Shown one piece after another: positions 35,839 through 48,874 of a stretch of DNA of 64,000 bases; the stretch's first letter is position 1, and each line of letters opens with the position of its first letter. The DNA is from Corallococcus macrosporus DSM 14697 (GTDB lineage Bacteria; Myxococcota; Myxococcia; Myxococcales; Myxococcaceae). The stretch lies in NCBI RefSeq assembly GCF_002305895.1, contig NZ_CP022203.1:7288001-7352000 (forward strand), given 5' to 3'. The position numbers and the translations under genes are program-made. The notes beneath the pieces were generated by a model. It saw only the letters and a program-made list of their open reading frames with translations. It did no database searches and was not told where the DNA came from.

Positions 35839-38407
35839 GCCACGCTCGCTGCGGGCGCAGATCGCGGCGGGCCGCAAGGCCCTGCTCGGCCCCCCGGAGC
35901 CGCCGGCTCCGAAGCCCACGCGCAAGCCCCGGCGTCCGCGCGCCGCGAGCGGCAAAGCACAAGCCGGTCCTGGTGAAGCGCCCCTGGAGCGGCTGCGGCG
36001 CTGGTTCCATTCGAAGGGGTGGACGCCCTACCCGTTCCAGGAGGAGGCCTGGGCCGCCCATGCGCGCGGCGAGAGCGGGCTCATCCACGTCCCCACCGGC
36101 GCGGGAAAGACCTATGCGGCCTACCTGGGCCCGCTCGCGGAGGTGGCGGCGCATGGGCAGCCCGGCCTCCAGCTCCTCTATGTGACGCCGCTGCGCGCGG
36201 TCTCCCGGGACGTGGAGAAGGCCCTGCGGGAGCCGCTGGACGTGCTGGACGCGGACATCACCGTGGAGAGCCGCACCGGCGACACGTCCTCCTCGGTGCG
36301 CCAGCGCCAGCGGGAGCAACTGCCCCAGGTGCTCATCACCACGCCGGAGTCGCTCTGCGTCCTGCTCACGCATGCGCGGGCCGCGGAGCTGTTCGCGTCG
36401 CTGCGCTCCGTCATCGTGGACGAGTGGCATGAGCTGCTCGGCTCCAAGCGCGGCTCGCAGTTGGAGCTGGCGCTGGCCCGCCTGCGCCACTTCGCGCCGG
36501 GCCTGCGCACCTGGGCCCTGTCCGCCACGCTGGCCAACCTGGACGAGGCGGCCCGCCATGCGGTGGGCACCGGCCGGACGCCCACGATTGTGAGCGCGGC
36601 GCTGGAGCGGCCCGTCATCGTGGAGACGCTGCTGCCGGCGTCCGTGGACGCGTTCCCCTGGGCGGGCCACCTGGGCGCCTCCATGCTGGCCCGCGTGGCC
36701 GCGTGGCTGGACGCGGAGCGCTCCACGCTCATCTTCACCAACACGCGCTCCCAGGCGGAGCGCTGGTTCGAGGGGCTGCGCATCGCCCGTCCGGAGTGGG
36801 AGCACCTCATCGCGCTCCACCATGGCTCCATCGACCGCGAGGAGCGCGAGCGCGTGGAGGGCGGCCTCAAGGAAGGCTCGCTGCGCGTCGTGGTGTGCAC
36901 CTCGTCGTTGGACCTGGGCGTGGACTTCGGCCCGGTGGAGCGCGTGGTGCAGGTGGGCAGCCCCAAGGGGATTGGCCGGACGATGCAGCGCGCGGGCCGC
37001 GGCGCCCACCGCCCCGGCGCCACCTGCCACATCCTCTTCGTCCCCACGCACGCGCTGGAGCTGGTGGAGATGGCGGCCGCCCGGGACGCGCTCCTGCGCC
37101 GCGAGGTGGAGGCCCGCACGCCCCCGCGCAAGCCGCTGGACGTCCTGGCGCAGCACCTGGTGACGTGCGCGCTGGGCGGCGGCTTCACGTCCCATGCGCT
37201 GCGCGACGAGGTGCGCACCGCGGCGGCCTTCGCCAGCCTCACCGACGAGGAGTTCGCGTGGACGCTGTCCCTGGTCCGTGAGGGCAGCCCCACGCTGCGC
37301 GCCTACCCGGAGTTCCGCCGCGTGGTGGAGCACGAGGGCCGCTGCGTGGTCGCGGACGCGCGCGTGGCGCGCCTGCACCGGCTCAACATCGGCACCATCA
37401 CCTCCGACGCGGTGGTGCAGCTCCGCTACTGGAGCGGCGGGCGCCTGGGCAGCGTGGAGGAGTCCTACGTCAGCCGCCTCAAGCCGGGTGACACCTTCAT
37501 CTTCGCGGGGAAGAAGCTGGAGTTCAGCCGCATCCAGGACATGACGGCCTACGTGCGTCCCGCGAAGACGAAAGTCACGCAGACGCCGCGCTGGGGCGGC
37601 AGCCGCCTGCCCCTGTCCAGCTCGCTGGCCGCCGCCGTGCGCCGCACGCTGGACGCCGCGCGCCACGGCGACGTCACCTCGGACGAGCTGGCCGCGGCCT
37701 GGCCCGTGCTGGACGCGCAGGCCCGCCTGTCCCGCATCCCCGCGGCGGACACGGTGCTGGCGGAGACCTGCCAGACGCGGGACGGACACCACCTCTTCCT
37801 CTACCCCTTCGAGGGACGGTTGGTGCACGAGGGGCTGGCGGCGCTGCTGGCCCTGCGCCTCACCCGCCTGCGCAAGGCCACCTTCACCCTGTCGGTGAAT
37901 GACTACGGCCTGGAGCTGCTCACCCCCACGCCCTTCCCCTTCGAGGAGGCGCTGCACCCCGGGCTCTTCACCCGCGAACGTCTGGAGGCGGACGTCCTGG
38001 AGAGCGTCAACGTCGGCGAGTTGTCGAAGCGCCAGTTCCGCGACATCGCGCGCATCGCCGGGCTGGTGCTCCCGGGCCTGCCCGGCGCGCGCAAGTCGTC
38101 GCGGCAGGTCCAGGCCAGCGCGTCACTGCTCCACGACGTCTTCGTGAAGTACGACCCGGACAACCTCCTGCTCGTCCAGGCCCGCCGGGAGGTGCTGGAG
38201 CAGCAGTTCGAGGAGGGGCGCCTGGCGCGGACCCTGGCGCGGCTGGAGTCCTCGCCGCTGGAGCTCCTCCCCGTCCGCCGGCCCACGCCCCTGGGCTTCC
38301 CGCTCGTCGTCGAGCGCATCAGCGCGAGCCTGTCCAGCGAGTCCCTGCTGGAGCGGGTGGAGCGCATGAAGGAACGATGGACTCGCGAAGATGCCAGGTC
38401 CGCCTAG
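35825..38407 (+). CDS. Ligase-associated DEXH-box helicase (Lhr-core)
   Basis: This 860-aa protein starts at ATG 35825, inside the ligase 3' end. A basic Pro/Arg/Lys-rich stretch (about 20-50) precedes the SF2 core: Walker A PTGAGKT, LLYVTPLRAVSRD (Ia), TPESL (Ib), DEWH (II), ALSATLAN (III), IFTNTRSQAE (IV), DLGVDFG (V) and QRAGRGAHRPG (VI). The Lhr-specific winged-helix and beta-barrel modules follow (to about 600), and the C-terminal DUF4-type extension (VNDYGLELLTPTPFPFEEAL). The long C-terminal part of full-length Lhr is absent, as in the Lhr-core class. It is a 3'-5' DNA translocase in relatives. The 3' end overlaps pdeM by 31 nt. Confidence 0.94.
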   Translation: MPAGRPRSLRAQIAAGRKALLGPPEPPAPKPTRKPRRPRAASGKAQAGPGEAPLERLRRWFHSKGWTPYPFQEEAWAAHARGESGLIHVPTGAGKTYAAYLGPLAEVAAHGQPGLQLLYVTPLRAVSRDVEKALREPLDVLDADITVESRTGDTSSSVRQRQREQLPQVLITTPESLCVLLTHARAAELFASLRSVIVDEWHELLGSKRGSQLELALARLRHFAPGLRTWALSATLANLDEAARHAVGTGRTPTIVSAALERPVIVETLLPASVDAFPWAGHLGASMLARVAAWLDAERSTLIFTNTRSQAERWFEGLRIARPEWEHLIALHHGSIDREERERVEGGLKEGSLRVVVCTSSLDLGVDFGPVERVVQVGSPKGIGRTMQRAGRGAHRPGATCHILFVPTHALELVEMAAARDALLRREVEARTPPRKPLDVLAQHLVTCALGGGFTSHALRDEVRTAAAFASLTDEEFAWTLSLVREGSPTLRAYPEFRRVVEHEGRCVVADARVARLHRLNIGTITSDAVVQLRYWSGGRLGSVEESYVSRLKPGDTFIFAGKKLEFSRIQDMTAYVRPAKTKVTQTPRWGGSRLPLSSSLAAAVRRTLDAARHGDVTSDELAAAWPVLDAQARLSRIPAADTVLAETCQTRDGHHLFLYPFEGRLVHEGLAALLALRLTRLRKATFTLSVNDYGLELLTPTPFPFEEALHPGLFTRERLEADVLESVNVGELSKRQFRDIARIAGLVLPGLPGARKSSRQVQASASLLHDVFVKYDPDNLLLVQARREVLEQQFEEGRLARTLARLESSPLELLPVRRPTPLGFPLVVERISASLSSESLLERVERMKERWTREDARSA

Positions 38408-39030
38408 ACGGCACCCTGCTGGAGCTGCTCCCCGAGCGCGCCCTCTACTGGCCCGACACCCACACCCTGGCCGTGGCGGACCTGCATTGGGGAAAGACGG
38501 AGAGCTTCCAGCAGCACGGCATCCCCCTGCCCCAAGGCGTGCTGGAGGATGACCTGGCCCGCCTGTCCGCGGCGCTCACCGCCACCGGCGCCCGCCGCCT
38601 GCTCCTGCTGGGGGACCTCATCCACTCCCGCCAGGGCCTCACCCCCGCCCTGGTGGACCGGCTCGCCCTGTGGCGGGAGTCCCACGCGTCCGTGGCGTGC
38701 GTCCTGGTGCGGGGCAACCATGACCGGCACGTGAAGACGCTGCCCGAGCGCTGGCGCCTGGACGTGCGCGAGTCCCACGCCGACGAAGGCCCCTTCCGCT
38801 TCGCCCACCACCCGGAGCCCGCGTCAGGCCGCTACGTGTGGGCAGGTCACCTCCACCCCATGGTGCGGCTGGGCGGCAGGAGCGACACCCTGCGGCTTCC
38901 CTGCTTCCATGTGGGACGCGGCGTGGGTGTACTCCCGGCCTTCAGCGCATTCACGGGCGGAATCAATGTCTCCCGCCGCGCCGGCGATCGCCTCTTCGCC
39001 GTCGCCGGCCCCGCGGTCATCGAGGTGTAG
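38377..39030 (+). CDS. pdeM: Ligase-associated DNA damage response endonuclease PdeM
   Basis: This 217-aa calcineurin-like metallophosphoesterase starts at ATG 38377, with AAGGAACG just upstream, inside the helicase reading frame. Metal ligands are in DLHWGK, LLGDLIHSRQG, VRGNHDRH and WAGHLHP, all intact. Relatives show Mn-dependent DNA endonuclease activity. Its tight overlap with the helicase argues for a shared repair machine. A short gap with GAGGTG leads to the HNH gene. Confidence 0.93.
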   Translation: MDSRRCQVRLDGTLLELLPERALYWPDTHTLAVADLHWGKTESFQQHGIPLPQGVLEDDLARLSAALTATGARRLLLLGDLIHSRQGLTPALVDRLALWRESHASVACVLVRGNHDRHVKTLPERWRLDVRESHADEGPFRFAHHPEPASGRYVWAGHLHPMVRLGGRSDTLRLPCFHVGRGVGVLPAFSAFTGGINVSRRAGDRLFAVAGPAVIEV

Positions 39031-39031
39031 G

Positions 39032-39397
39032 GTGAGCTACGCCAAGCGTCGGAAGATTCTGGGTATCATCGAAACAGATAATACCTTCGAGCGCGCCGAC
39101 CACCGGGGCCGCGAGGCGTGGCTCGGCAAGTGCCTGCACTGTAACGCGCACCTCTGGGTCGGCCTGGATGGCGAGCCGATCAGCCGCGCCACCATCGAGC
39201 ACATCCTCCCGAAGACGGCCGGGGGCACCGAGGCGCTGACGAACCTGGGCCTGGCCTGCGCCCGGTGCAACCAGGGCAAGGGCACCCGGCATGACGCCCG
39301 CTACCACCGGGACGCGCGCGCCCGGGAGCTGGTGGAACGGCTCCTGGCCCGCCGGCTCGCGCGCTGGCGGCCGCCGGAGACCAACGACGCGCCGTGA
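39032..39397 (+). CDS. HNH endonuclease
   Basis: This 121-aa protein starts at GTG 39032, with GAGGTG 5 nt upstream and just 1 nt after the pdeM stop, so it joins the repair operon. It has the zinc-ribbon HNH layout: CLHC, then IEHILPKTAGGTEALTNLGLACARCNQGKG (catalytic His, structural Asn and the second CxxC), then a basic tail. HNH proteins of this type are nonspecific or structure-specific nickases. This gene is not one of the canonical four members, so its place here may indicate an added nuclease or simply read-through. Confidence 0.88.
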   Translation: MSYAKRRKILGIIETDNTFERADHRGREAWLGKCLHCNAHLWVGLDGEPISRATIEHILPKTAGGTEALTNLGLACARCNQGKGTRHDARYHRDARARELVERLLARRLARWRPPETNDAP

Positions 39398-39796
39398 AAC
39401 CCCCGGGCTGATCCGCGCCACCAGGGTGCTTTGCTCAATCGTCCCTACCTCCCGCCAGAAGAGAGATTCATCACCGCGCGACCGCGACTTTCCGCCCTCG
39501 CGCGAGGAAGTGGTATCCCCGTGCCGCCAAATCAGAATGGTTGACACTGCCGTGTCGATGCCCGATGGTCCCGCGCCGCATTAGGGCAGGGAGAGGAGGA
39601 GGGCCCCGCCCACGGCATTACTAATAGAGGTTTCGTTGGACGTGTCCGCTTCGCCTTCAGTGCGCCAGGAGCCACCGCCCACCCGCCCCCGTGGGGCCGG
39701 GAATGCCCCTCCGCTCCCCGTGCCCGGTAACGCCCACGCCTCGCCTTTCGTTCCTGTCACTGCTGCTATCGAAGCCCCCTTGCCCATGGTCCTGGT
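39398..39796 (+). promoter_or_regulatory. Upstream region of the act-cta operon
   Basis: The 399-bp gap has no supportable gene. TTGACA at 39541-39546, followed after 17 bp by GATGGT (39564-39569), is a possible sigma-70 promoter with a weak -10. A second AT-rich spot, TACTAAT (39619-39625), is a better -10 but lacks a -35. A purine run GGGCAGGGAGAGGAGGAGGG lies between them (about 39584-39603). The operon it feeds is at least 12 genes long. Confidence 0.3.
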
Positions 39797-40455
39797 ATGA
39801 GCGGCCCTCTCTTCCCACGTTGGACGAACACGGTGTCGCGGCTGTCCGCCGCGGCGCTCCTTGCCGTGCCCGCCATCGGCATCGGCGGTCTCATGGCCTA
39901 CGTGCGCTCGCCGTACGTCACTGGCCAGCAGCGGCCCGTTGAACAGCCGATCGAATTCGATCACCGCCATCACGCGGGTGACGAGCAGATTGACTGCCGG
40001 TACTGCCACTGGTCCGTTGAGGATTCGCCCTCCGCGGGCATCCCCTCCACCTCGGTGTGCATGTCCTGCCACGCACAGGTCTGGAACAAGAGCCCGTACC
40101 TCACCGAGGTTCGCAAGGCCTTCTTCTCCGACCAGCCCATCCCCTGGGTCCGCGTGCACAACCTGCCGGACTTCGTCTACTTCAACCACTCCATCCACGT
40201 GGCCAAGGGCGTTGGCTGCGCCACCTGCCACGGCCGCGTCGACCAGATGGCCGCCGTGGAGCAGGCCGCGCCGCTGACCATGGCCTGGTGCCTGGATTGC
40301 CACCGCAACCCGGAGCCCCACCTTCGGCCGACGGAGTTCATTACCTCGATGACCTGGGCCCCGCCCAAGGACAAGGCCGAGGCCGCTGAGCTCGGCCGCC
40401 AGCTGGCGGAAGCGTACGACGTCCACTCGCGCGAGAGCTGCTCCACATGCCACCG

Positions 40456-40459
<4 letters not shown>
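39797..40459 (+). CDS. actA: Alternative complex III subunit ActA (pentaheme cytochrome c)
   Basis: This 220-aa protein starts at ATG 39797. A single membrane span (about 17-37) anchors a periplasmic domain with five heme c sites: CRYCH (67-71), CMSCH (88-92), CATCH (141-145), CLDCH (165-169) and CSTCH (215-219). Additional His residues (FDHRHH, FNHSIHVAKGVG) are likely sixth ligands. The five-heme count and fold are those of ActA of the quinol:electron-acceptor oxidoreductase known from Rhodothermus marinus and Flavobacterium. It collects electrons from the quinol site and passes them to the monoheme subunit. It overlaps actB by 4 nt. Confidence 0.95.
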
Positions 40460-43644
<3,185 letters not shown>

Positions 43645-43647
43645 GCC

Positions 43648-45087
<1,440 letters not shown>

Positions 45088-45091
45088 AGCC

Positions 45092-45637
45092 ATGGAAGCC
45101 ACCGTTCTCGATTCCTGGGTCCTGGCCGAGTTCCCGACGCCGGACGCCCTCGTGGATGCCACCCGCCAGATGCGGGAGAAGGGCTTCGAGGGGATGGACA
45201 CCTACTCTCCGTACCCGCTGCACGGCGGCTCGGAGGCCCTGGGCCTGCCGCCCTCGCGCGTGCCCTTCATTGCCCTGTGCGGCGGCCTGACGGGCGTGGC
45301 CACCGCGCTGGCCATGCAGACGTGGATGAACACCGTCGACTACCCGCTCAACATCGGTGGTCGCCCGCTGCTGTCGCTGCCGGCGTGGGTGCCCATCACC
45401 TTCGAGCTGGGGGTGCTGTTCGCCGCCTTCGGTATCTTCTTCGGTCTGCTGGGGCTCAGCCGCCTGCCCCAGCCGTACCACCCCGTCTTCGAGTCCGAGG
45501 ACTTCCGCACCGCCTCCACGCACGGCTACTGGCTGAGCGTCCCCCAGGCGACGGGCACGGACGCGACGCCGGTCATGGATCAGCTCAAGGCCCTGGGCGC
45601 GACCCAGGTGACCCTCGTCACGGGAGAGAAGGAATGA
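45092..45637 (+). CDS. actD: Alternative complex III subunit ActD (DUF3341)
   Basis: This 181-aa protein starts at ATG 45092, 4 nt after actC. It has the DUF3341 form: a cytosolic ferredoxin-like N-terminal region (VLAEFPTPDALVDATRQMREKGF...DTYSPYPLHG), then two membrane helices (FIALCGGLTGVATALAMQTW and VPITFELGVLFAAFGIFFGLL), and a C-terminal cytosolic tail. It is structural, packing against ActC and ActF. The stop overlaps the actE start (ATGA). Confidence 0.94.
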   Translation: MEATVLDSWVLAEFPTPDALVDATRQMREKGFEGMDTYSPYPLHGGSEALGLPPSRVPFIALCGGLTGVATALAMQTWMNTVDYPLNIGGRPLLSLPAWVPITFELGVLFAAFGIFFGLLGLSRLPQPYHPVFESEDFRTASTHGYWLSVPQATGTDATPVMDQLKALGATQVTLVTGEKE

Positions 45638-46227
45638 GGTGGCTCATCCCCGCCGCCGGACTCGCCGCGCTCACGGGCTGCAACGTCAGCTCGGAGTTCC
45701 TCCAGCGCATGGAGCACCAGGCGAAGTACGAGTACTACGAGGCGTCCAGCTTCTGGGCGGACGGCCGCGCCATGCGCACGCCCCCTGCGGGCACCGTCCC
45801 GCGTGAGCGCTTCGACAAGCTCCCCGAGCTCAAGGACCCCGCCCAGCGCCAGGCGGCCCTCACCGGCCGCAGCGCCGGCCAGCCGGTGGCCCACGTGCCC
45901 GTCACCGTGGACCAGGACCTGCTGACCCTGGGTCAGAAGAAGTACAACATCGTCTGCTCGCAGTGTCACGGCGTGCTGGGCGACGGCAACAGCATCGTCG
46001 CGGAGAACATGGCCCTGCGCCTGCCGCCCTCGCTGCTGGACCTGGAGGGCAAGCCGGACGGCCACTTCTACGTGGCCATCAACGAGGGCTACGGCGTGAT
46101 GCCGTCCTTCTCCGGTGAGCTCGACCTGCGCGAGCGCTGGGCCGTGGTCGCCTACGTCCGCGCGCTCCAGACGGCCCGCAATACCCGCACGGACGGCCAG
46201 CAGCCCGTTCCGCAGGAGAACCGATGA
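45634..46227 (+). CDS. actE: Alternative complex III subunit ActE (monoheme cytochrome c lipoprotein)
   Basis: This 197-aa protein starts at ATG 45634. The lipobox LTGC gives Cys16 for lipid anchoring. One heme site, CSQCH (108-112), has a likely Met ligand in GVMPSFSG. The fold is a class I cytochrome c. It is the exit point of ACIII electrons toward the caa3 oxidase, whose subunit II carries its own cytochrome c domain a few genes downstream. The stop overlaps actF (ATGA). Confidence 0.95.
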   Translation: MRWLIPAAGLAALTGCNVSSEFLQRMEHQAKYEYYEASSFWADGRAMRTPPAGTVPRERFDKLPELKDPAQRQAALTGRSAGQPVAHVPVTVDQDLLTLGQKKYNIVCSQCHGVLGDGNSIVAENMALRLPPSLLDLEGKPDGHFYVAINEGYGVMPSFSGELDLRERWAVVAYVRALQTARNTRTDGQQPVPQENR

Positions 46228-47465
46228 GTCCCCCCGTCGTCACCAACTCGCACACCGGCTTCGAGCCGTACACCGGCACGCCGAAGCTCATGGTGCCCGC
46301 GTTCGCCGTGGGCATTCTGGGCCTCCTGGCCACGCTGGGTGGCTTCTTCGCCACCGGCGCCAAGGGTGAGACGGCGCACGCCTACCTGATTGGCTTCACC
46401 TACTGGGTGGGCATCAGCGTCGCCTTCCTCATCATGCAGGCCATCTTCCACACGGCGAAGGCCAAGTGGCTCATCGTGCTGCGCCGGACGATGGAGACGG
46501 CCTCCGCGGTGATTCCGGTGTTCTTCGTGCTGGCCCTGCCGCTGCTGGCCATGGCCGCCTACCTCTACCCCTGGTGGGAAGGCTCCGAGCTGACCAAGGG
46601 CTACTCCAGCCTGGAGCTGGAGCACCTGAGCCACAAGCAGCACGGCTACCTGAACAACCACCTCCCCATCGGGGTCGGCGTCCGCCACATCATCTACTTC
46701 GGCCTCTGGACGTTCGCGGCCTGGCGGCTGCGGACCTGGAGCCTGAAGCAGGACACCGTGGGCGGGCTCGACTTCACGGTGAAGCAGCGGAAGTTCTCCC
46801 CGGGTGTGCTGCCTTTCCTTGCGCTCACCATCACCTTCGCTTCTTTCGACTGGCTGATGAGCCTCACGCCGCTCTGGCAGTCGACCATCTTTGGCATCTA
46901 TTACTTCGCCGGAAGCTTCCTGGCGGCCTTCTGCATCCTGACCATCGTCACGGTGAACGCTCAGGGCAAGGACCTCTACGGCAGCGTCGTGAAGCTGGAC
47001 CACTTCCACAACCTCGGCAAGCTGATGCTCGCCTTTACCGCGTTCTGGGCCTACGTCGCCTTCTCCCAGTTCATGCTGGTGTGGATCGCGAACATCCCGG
47101 AAGAGGCGCCCTGGTACGGCCTGCGCATCTTCGGCGCGTGGCGGCCGCTCTCCATCGCCCTGTTCTTCCTGCACTTCCTGCTGCCCTTCTTCATCCTGCT
47201 GTCGCGCAACCTGAAGCTGCAGCCCCGGAAGCTGGCCGTGGTGGCGGTGTACCTGCTCATCATCCACGCGGTGGACCTGTACTGGCTGGTGTGGCCGGCG
47301 CTGACGGGTGACGCGGGCCCGACGTTCCACTGGTCCCTGCTGACGGCCTTCTTCGGCGTGGGCGGCATCGCGGTGGGCACGGCCCTCTTCCTGGCGCGCG
47401 GCCAGTACACGCTCACGGTGAAGGACCCCTACATCGCCGAGTCCCTGAGGTACGTGCAGCCATGA
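46224..47465 (+). CDS. actF: Alternative complex III subunit ActF (NrfD-like paralogue)
   Basis: This 413-aa polytopic protein starts at ATG 46224. It is homologous in layout to ActC, with about ten membrane helices from LMVPAFAVGILGLLATLGGFF onward. It has the HxxxH-like FHTAKAKW helix and FASFDWLMSLTPLWQSTIFGIYYFAGSF block found in ActF proteins. It contributes to the proton path or structure; whether it binds quinol is unsettled. The next gene starts within its last codon (ATGA). Confidence 0.95.
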   Translation: MSPPVVTNSHTGFEPYTGTPKLMVPAFAVGILGLLATLGGFFATGAKGETAHAYLIGFTYWVGISVAFLIMQAIFHTAKAKWLIVLRRTMETASAVIPVFFVLALPLLAMAAYLYPWWEGSELTKGYSSLELEHLSHKQHGYLNNHLPIGVGVRHIIYFGLWTFAAWRLRTWSLKQDTVGGLDFTVKQRKFSPGVLPFLALTITFASFDWLMSLTPLWQSTIFGIYYFAGSFLAAFCILTIVTVNAQGKDLYGSVVKLDHFHNLGKLMLAFTAFWAYVAFSQFMLVWIANIPEEAPWYGLRIFGAWRPLSIALFFLHFLLPFFILLSRNLKLQPRKLAVVAVYLLIIHAVDLYWLVWPALTGDAGPTFHWSLLTAFFGVGGIAVGTALFLARGQYTLTVKDPYIAESLRYVQP

Positions 47466-47956
47466 AGCAGACCCAATCTGAGCTCGAGTCGCGAGTCATC
47501 GTGGGCCCCCATGGCGTGGCGGCCGAGGAAGACCACCTCGTCATGGGCAAGGTGGTGGGCATTGGCGTGGGTTCGCTCGCCATCTTCGCGGTGGGCATCG
47601 TCTGGGCCTGGCACATCCAGGTCTCCACCATGGACGAAATCCAGCCGGACGGCCCGCCGCCGCGTCCCGCGGCCATGGGCCAGTACGAGGTGGGCATCGT
47701 CAACCAGCGCCTGTTCGAGCAGGACTGGCACGCCGAGGACAAGCTCAGCGGCCAGGACCAGGCGCTGCGCGCCGGCTGGGGTGACCAGCCGGGGGTGAAG
47801 CAGCACCCCGCCATCGACGCCGCCATGAAGACGGTCATCGAGCAGAAGCGCAACCCGCCTCCCGCCCCGGCCCCCACGCCCGCCCCGGAGACCGCTCCCG
47901 GGCAGACGCCCTCGGAAGCCGCTCCCGGGCAGACGCCTCCGGCACCGCAGCAGTAG
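47462..47956 (+). CDS. Single-span membrane protein between actF and the SCO gene
   Basis: This 164-aa protein starts at ATG 47462, overlapping actF by 4 nt, which ties it to the complex. Residues about 29-51 form one membrane helix (VVGIGVGSLAIFAVGIVWAWHIQ). The periplasmic part includes GQYEVGIVNQRLFEQDWHAEDK and a repeated, Pro-rich tail with two copies of PGQTP. It has no heme or metal motif. Its position matches that of the small ActG subunit in Rhodothermus, but I see no sequence signature that proves the match. It could be an assembly factor or an ACIII-oxidase linker. Confidence 0.65.
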   Translation: MKQTQSELESRVIVGPHGVAAEEDHLVMGKVVGIGVGSLAIFAVGIVWAWHIQVSTMDEIQPDGPPPRPAAMGQYEVGIVNQRLFEQDWHAEDKLSGQDQALRAGWGDQPGVKQHPAIDAAMKTVIEQKRNPPPAPAPTPAPETAPGQTPSEAAPGQTPPAPQQ

Positions 47957-47992
47957 CCATCACCGCTCCCCTGTCGTAAGAGCCGTCCTGCA

Positions 47993-48874
47993 ATGATGTC
48001 CACCCTCTCCCACATCCTCCCGCGCGTCCGCCGCGCGGGCTTCCTCACCGCGGCGGCGCTGGTCCTGGCCGTCGCCGTGCCGGCCTCGGCCATGCCGGGC
48101 GCCGGGAAGACGCCCCGGGCCATCCTGGAGGCGCAGCAGGACCTGCCGCCCCAGGTGAAGGGCGTGGACGTCCAGGAGCACCTGGGGGAGCTGGTGCCCA
48201 CGGACACCCGCTTCCTCGACGCCTCCGGGCGCGAGGTGCGCCTGGGCGACGTGCTGCCCAAGTCCCGGCCCACGCTGCTGACGCTCGTCTATTACAACTG
48301 CCCCATGCTCTGTAACCTGGTGCTCAACGCCCAGGTGCAGGCCATGAAGGAGCTCGGGCTCGAGCTGGGCAAGGACTATGAGGCCGTCACCGTCAGCATC
48401 GACCCTGACGACACCCCCGCCCAGAGCCTGGAGCGGCGGCGGCGGCACCTGCAGTCCATGGGCAAGCCGGAGACGGCCCCCTGGCACTTCCTGACCGGGA
48501 CGGACGCGGAGATCCGCCGGCTCGCGGACGCCCTGGGCTTCAAGTACACCTACGACGAGAGCACGAAGCAGTACGCCCACGCGGCCGTGGTGCACGTGCT
48601 CACGCCGGAAGGCAGCATCTCCCGGTATCTCTACGGGACGACGTTTCCCCCCTCGGACATGAAGCTGGCGTTGCTGGAGGCGGCCAATGGCCGCGTGGGT
48701 ACCAGCTTCGATCAGGTCATCCTGTCCTGCTTCAAGTATGACACCGCCACTCGGCGGTATGGCTTCTACATCTTCGGGTTCATCCGCCTGGGCGGCATTG
48801 CCGTGTTCTGCGCCCTGGCGACGATGCTGATCTATTTCTGGAGGCGCGAGCTGAAGAAAGGCGCGGCGGCATGA
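47993..48874 (+). CDS. SCO1/SenC-type copper chaperone for cytochrome oxidase
   Basis: This 293-aa protein starts at ATG 47993. A signal peptide (about 1-33, ending ASA) exports a thioredoxin-like domain with the copper motif CPMLC (Cys103, Cys107) and a late His in YAHAAVVHVL. Unlike most SCO proteins it also ends with a membrane helix (FIRLGGIAVFCALATMLIYFW) and a short basic tail. It delivers copper to the CuA centre of subunit II, the very next gene, with which it overlaps (ATGA). Confidence 0.92.
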   Translation: MMSTLSHILPRVRRAGFLTAAALVLAVAVPASAMPGAGKTPRAILEAQQDLPPQVKGVDVQEHLGELVPTDTRFLDASGREVRLGDVLPKSRPTLLTLVYYNCPMLCNLVLNAQVQAMKELGLELGKDYEAVTVSIDPDDTPAQSLERRRRHLQSMGKPETAPWHFLTGTDAEIRRLADALGFKYTYDESTKQYAHAAVVHVLTPEGSISRYLYGTTFPPSDMKLALLEAANGRVGTSFDQVILSCFKYDTATRRYGFYIFGFIRLGGIAVFCALATMLIYFWRRELKKGAAA

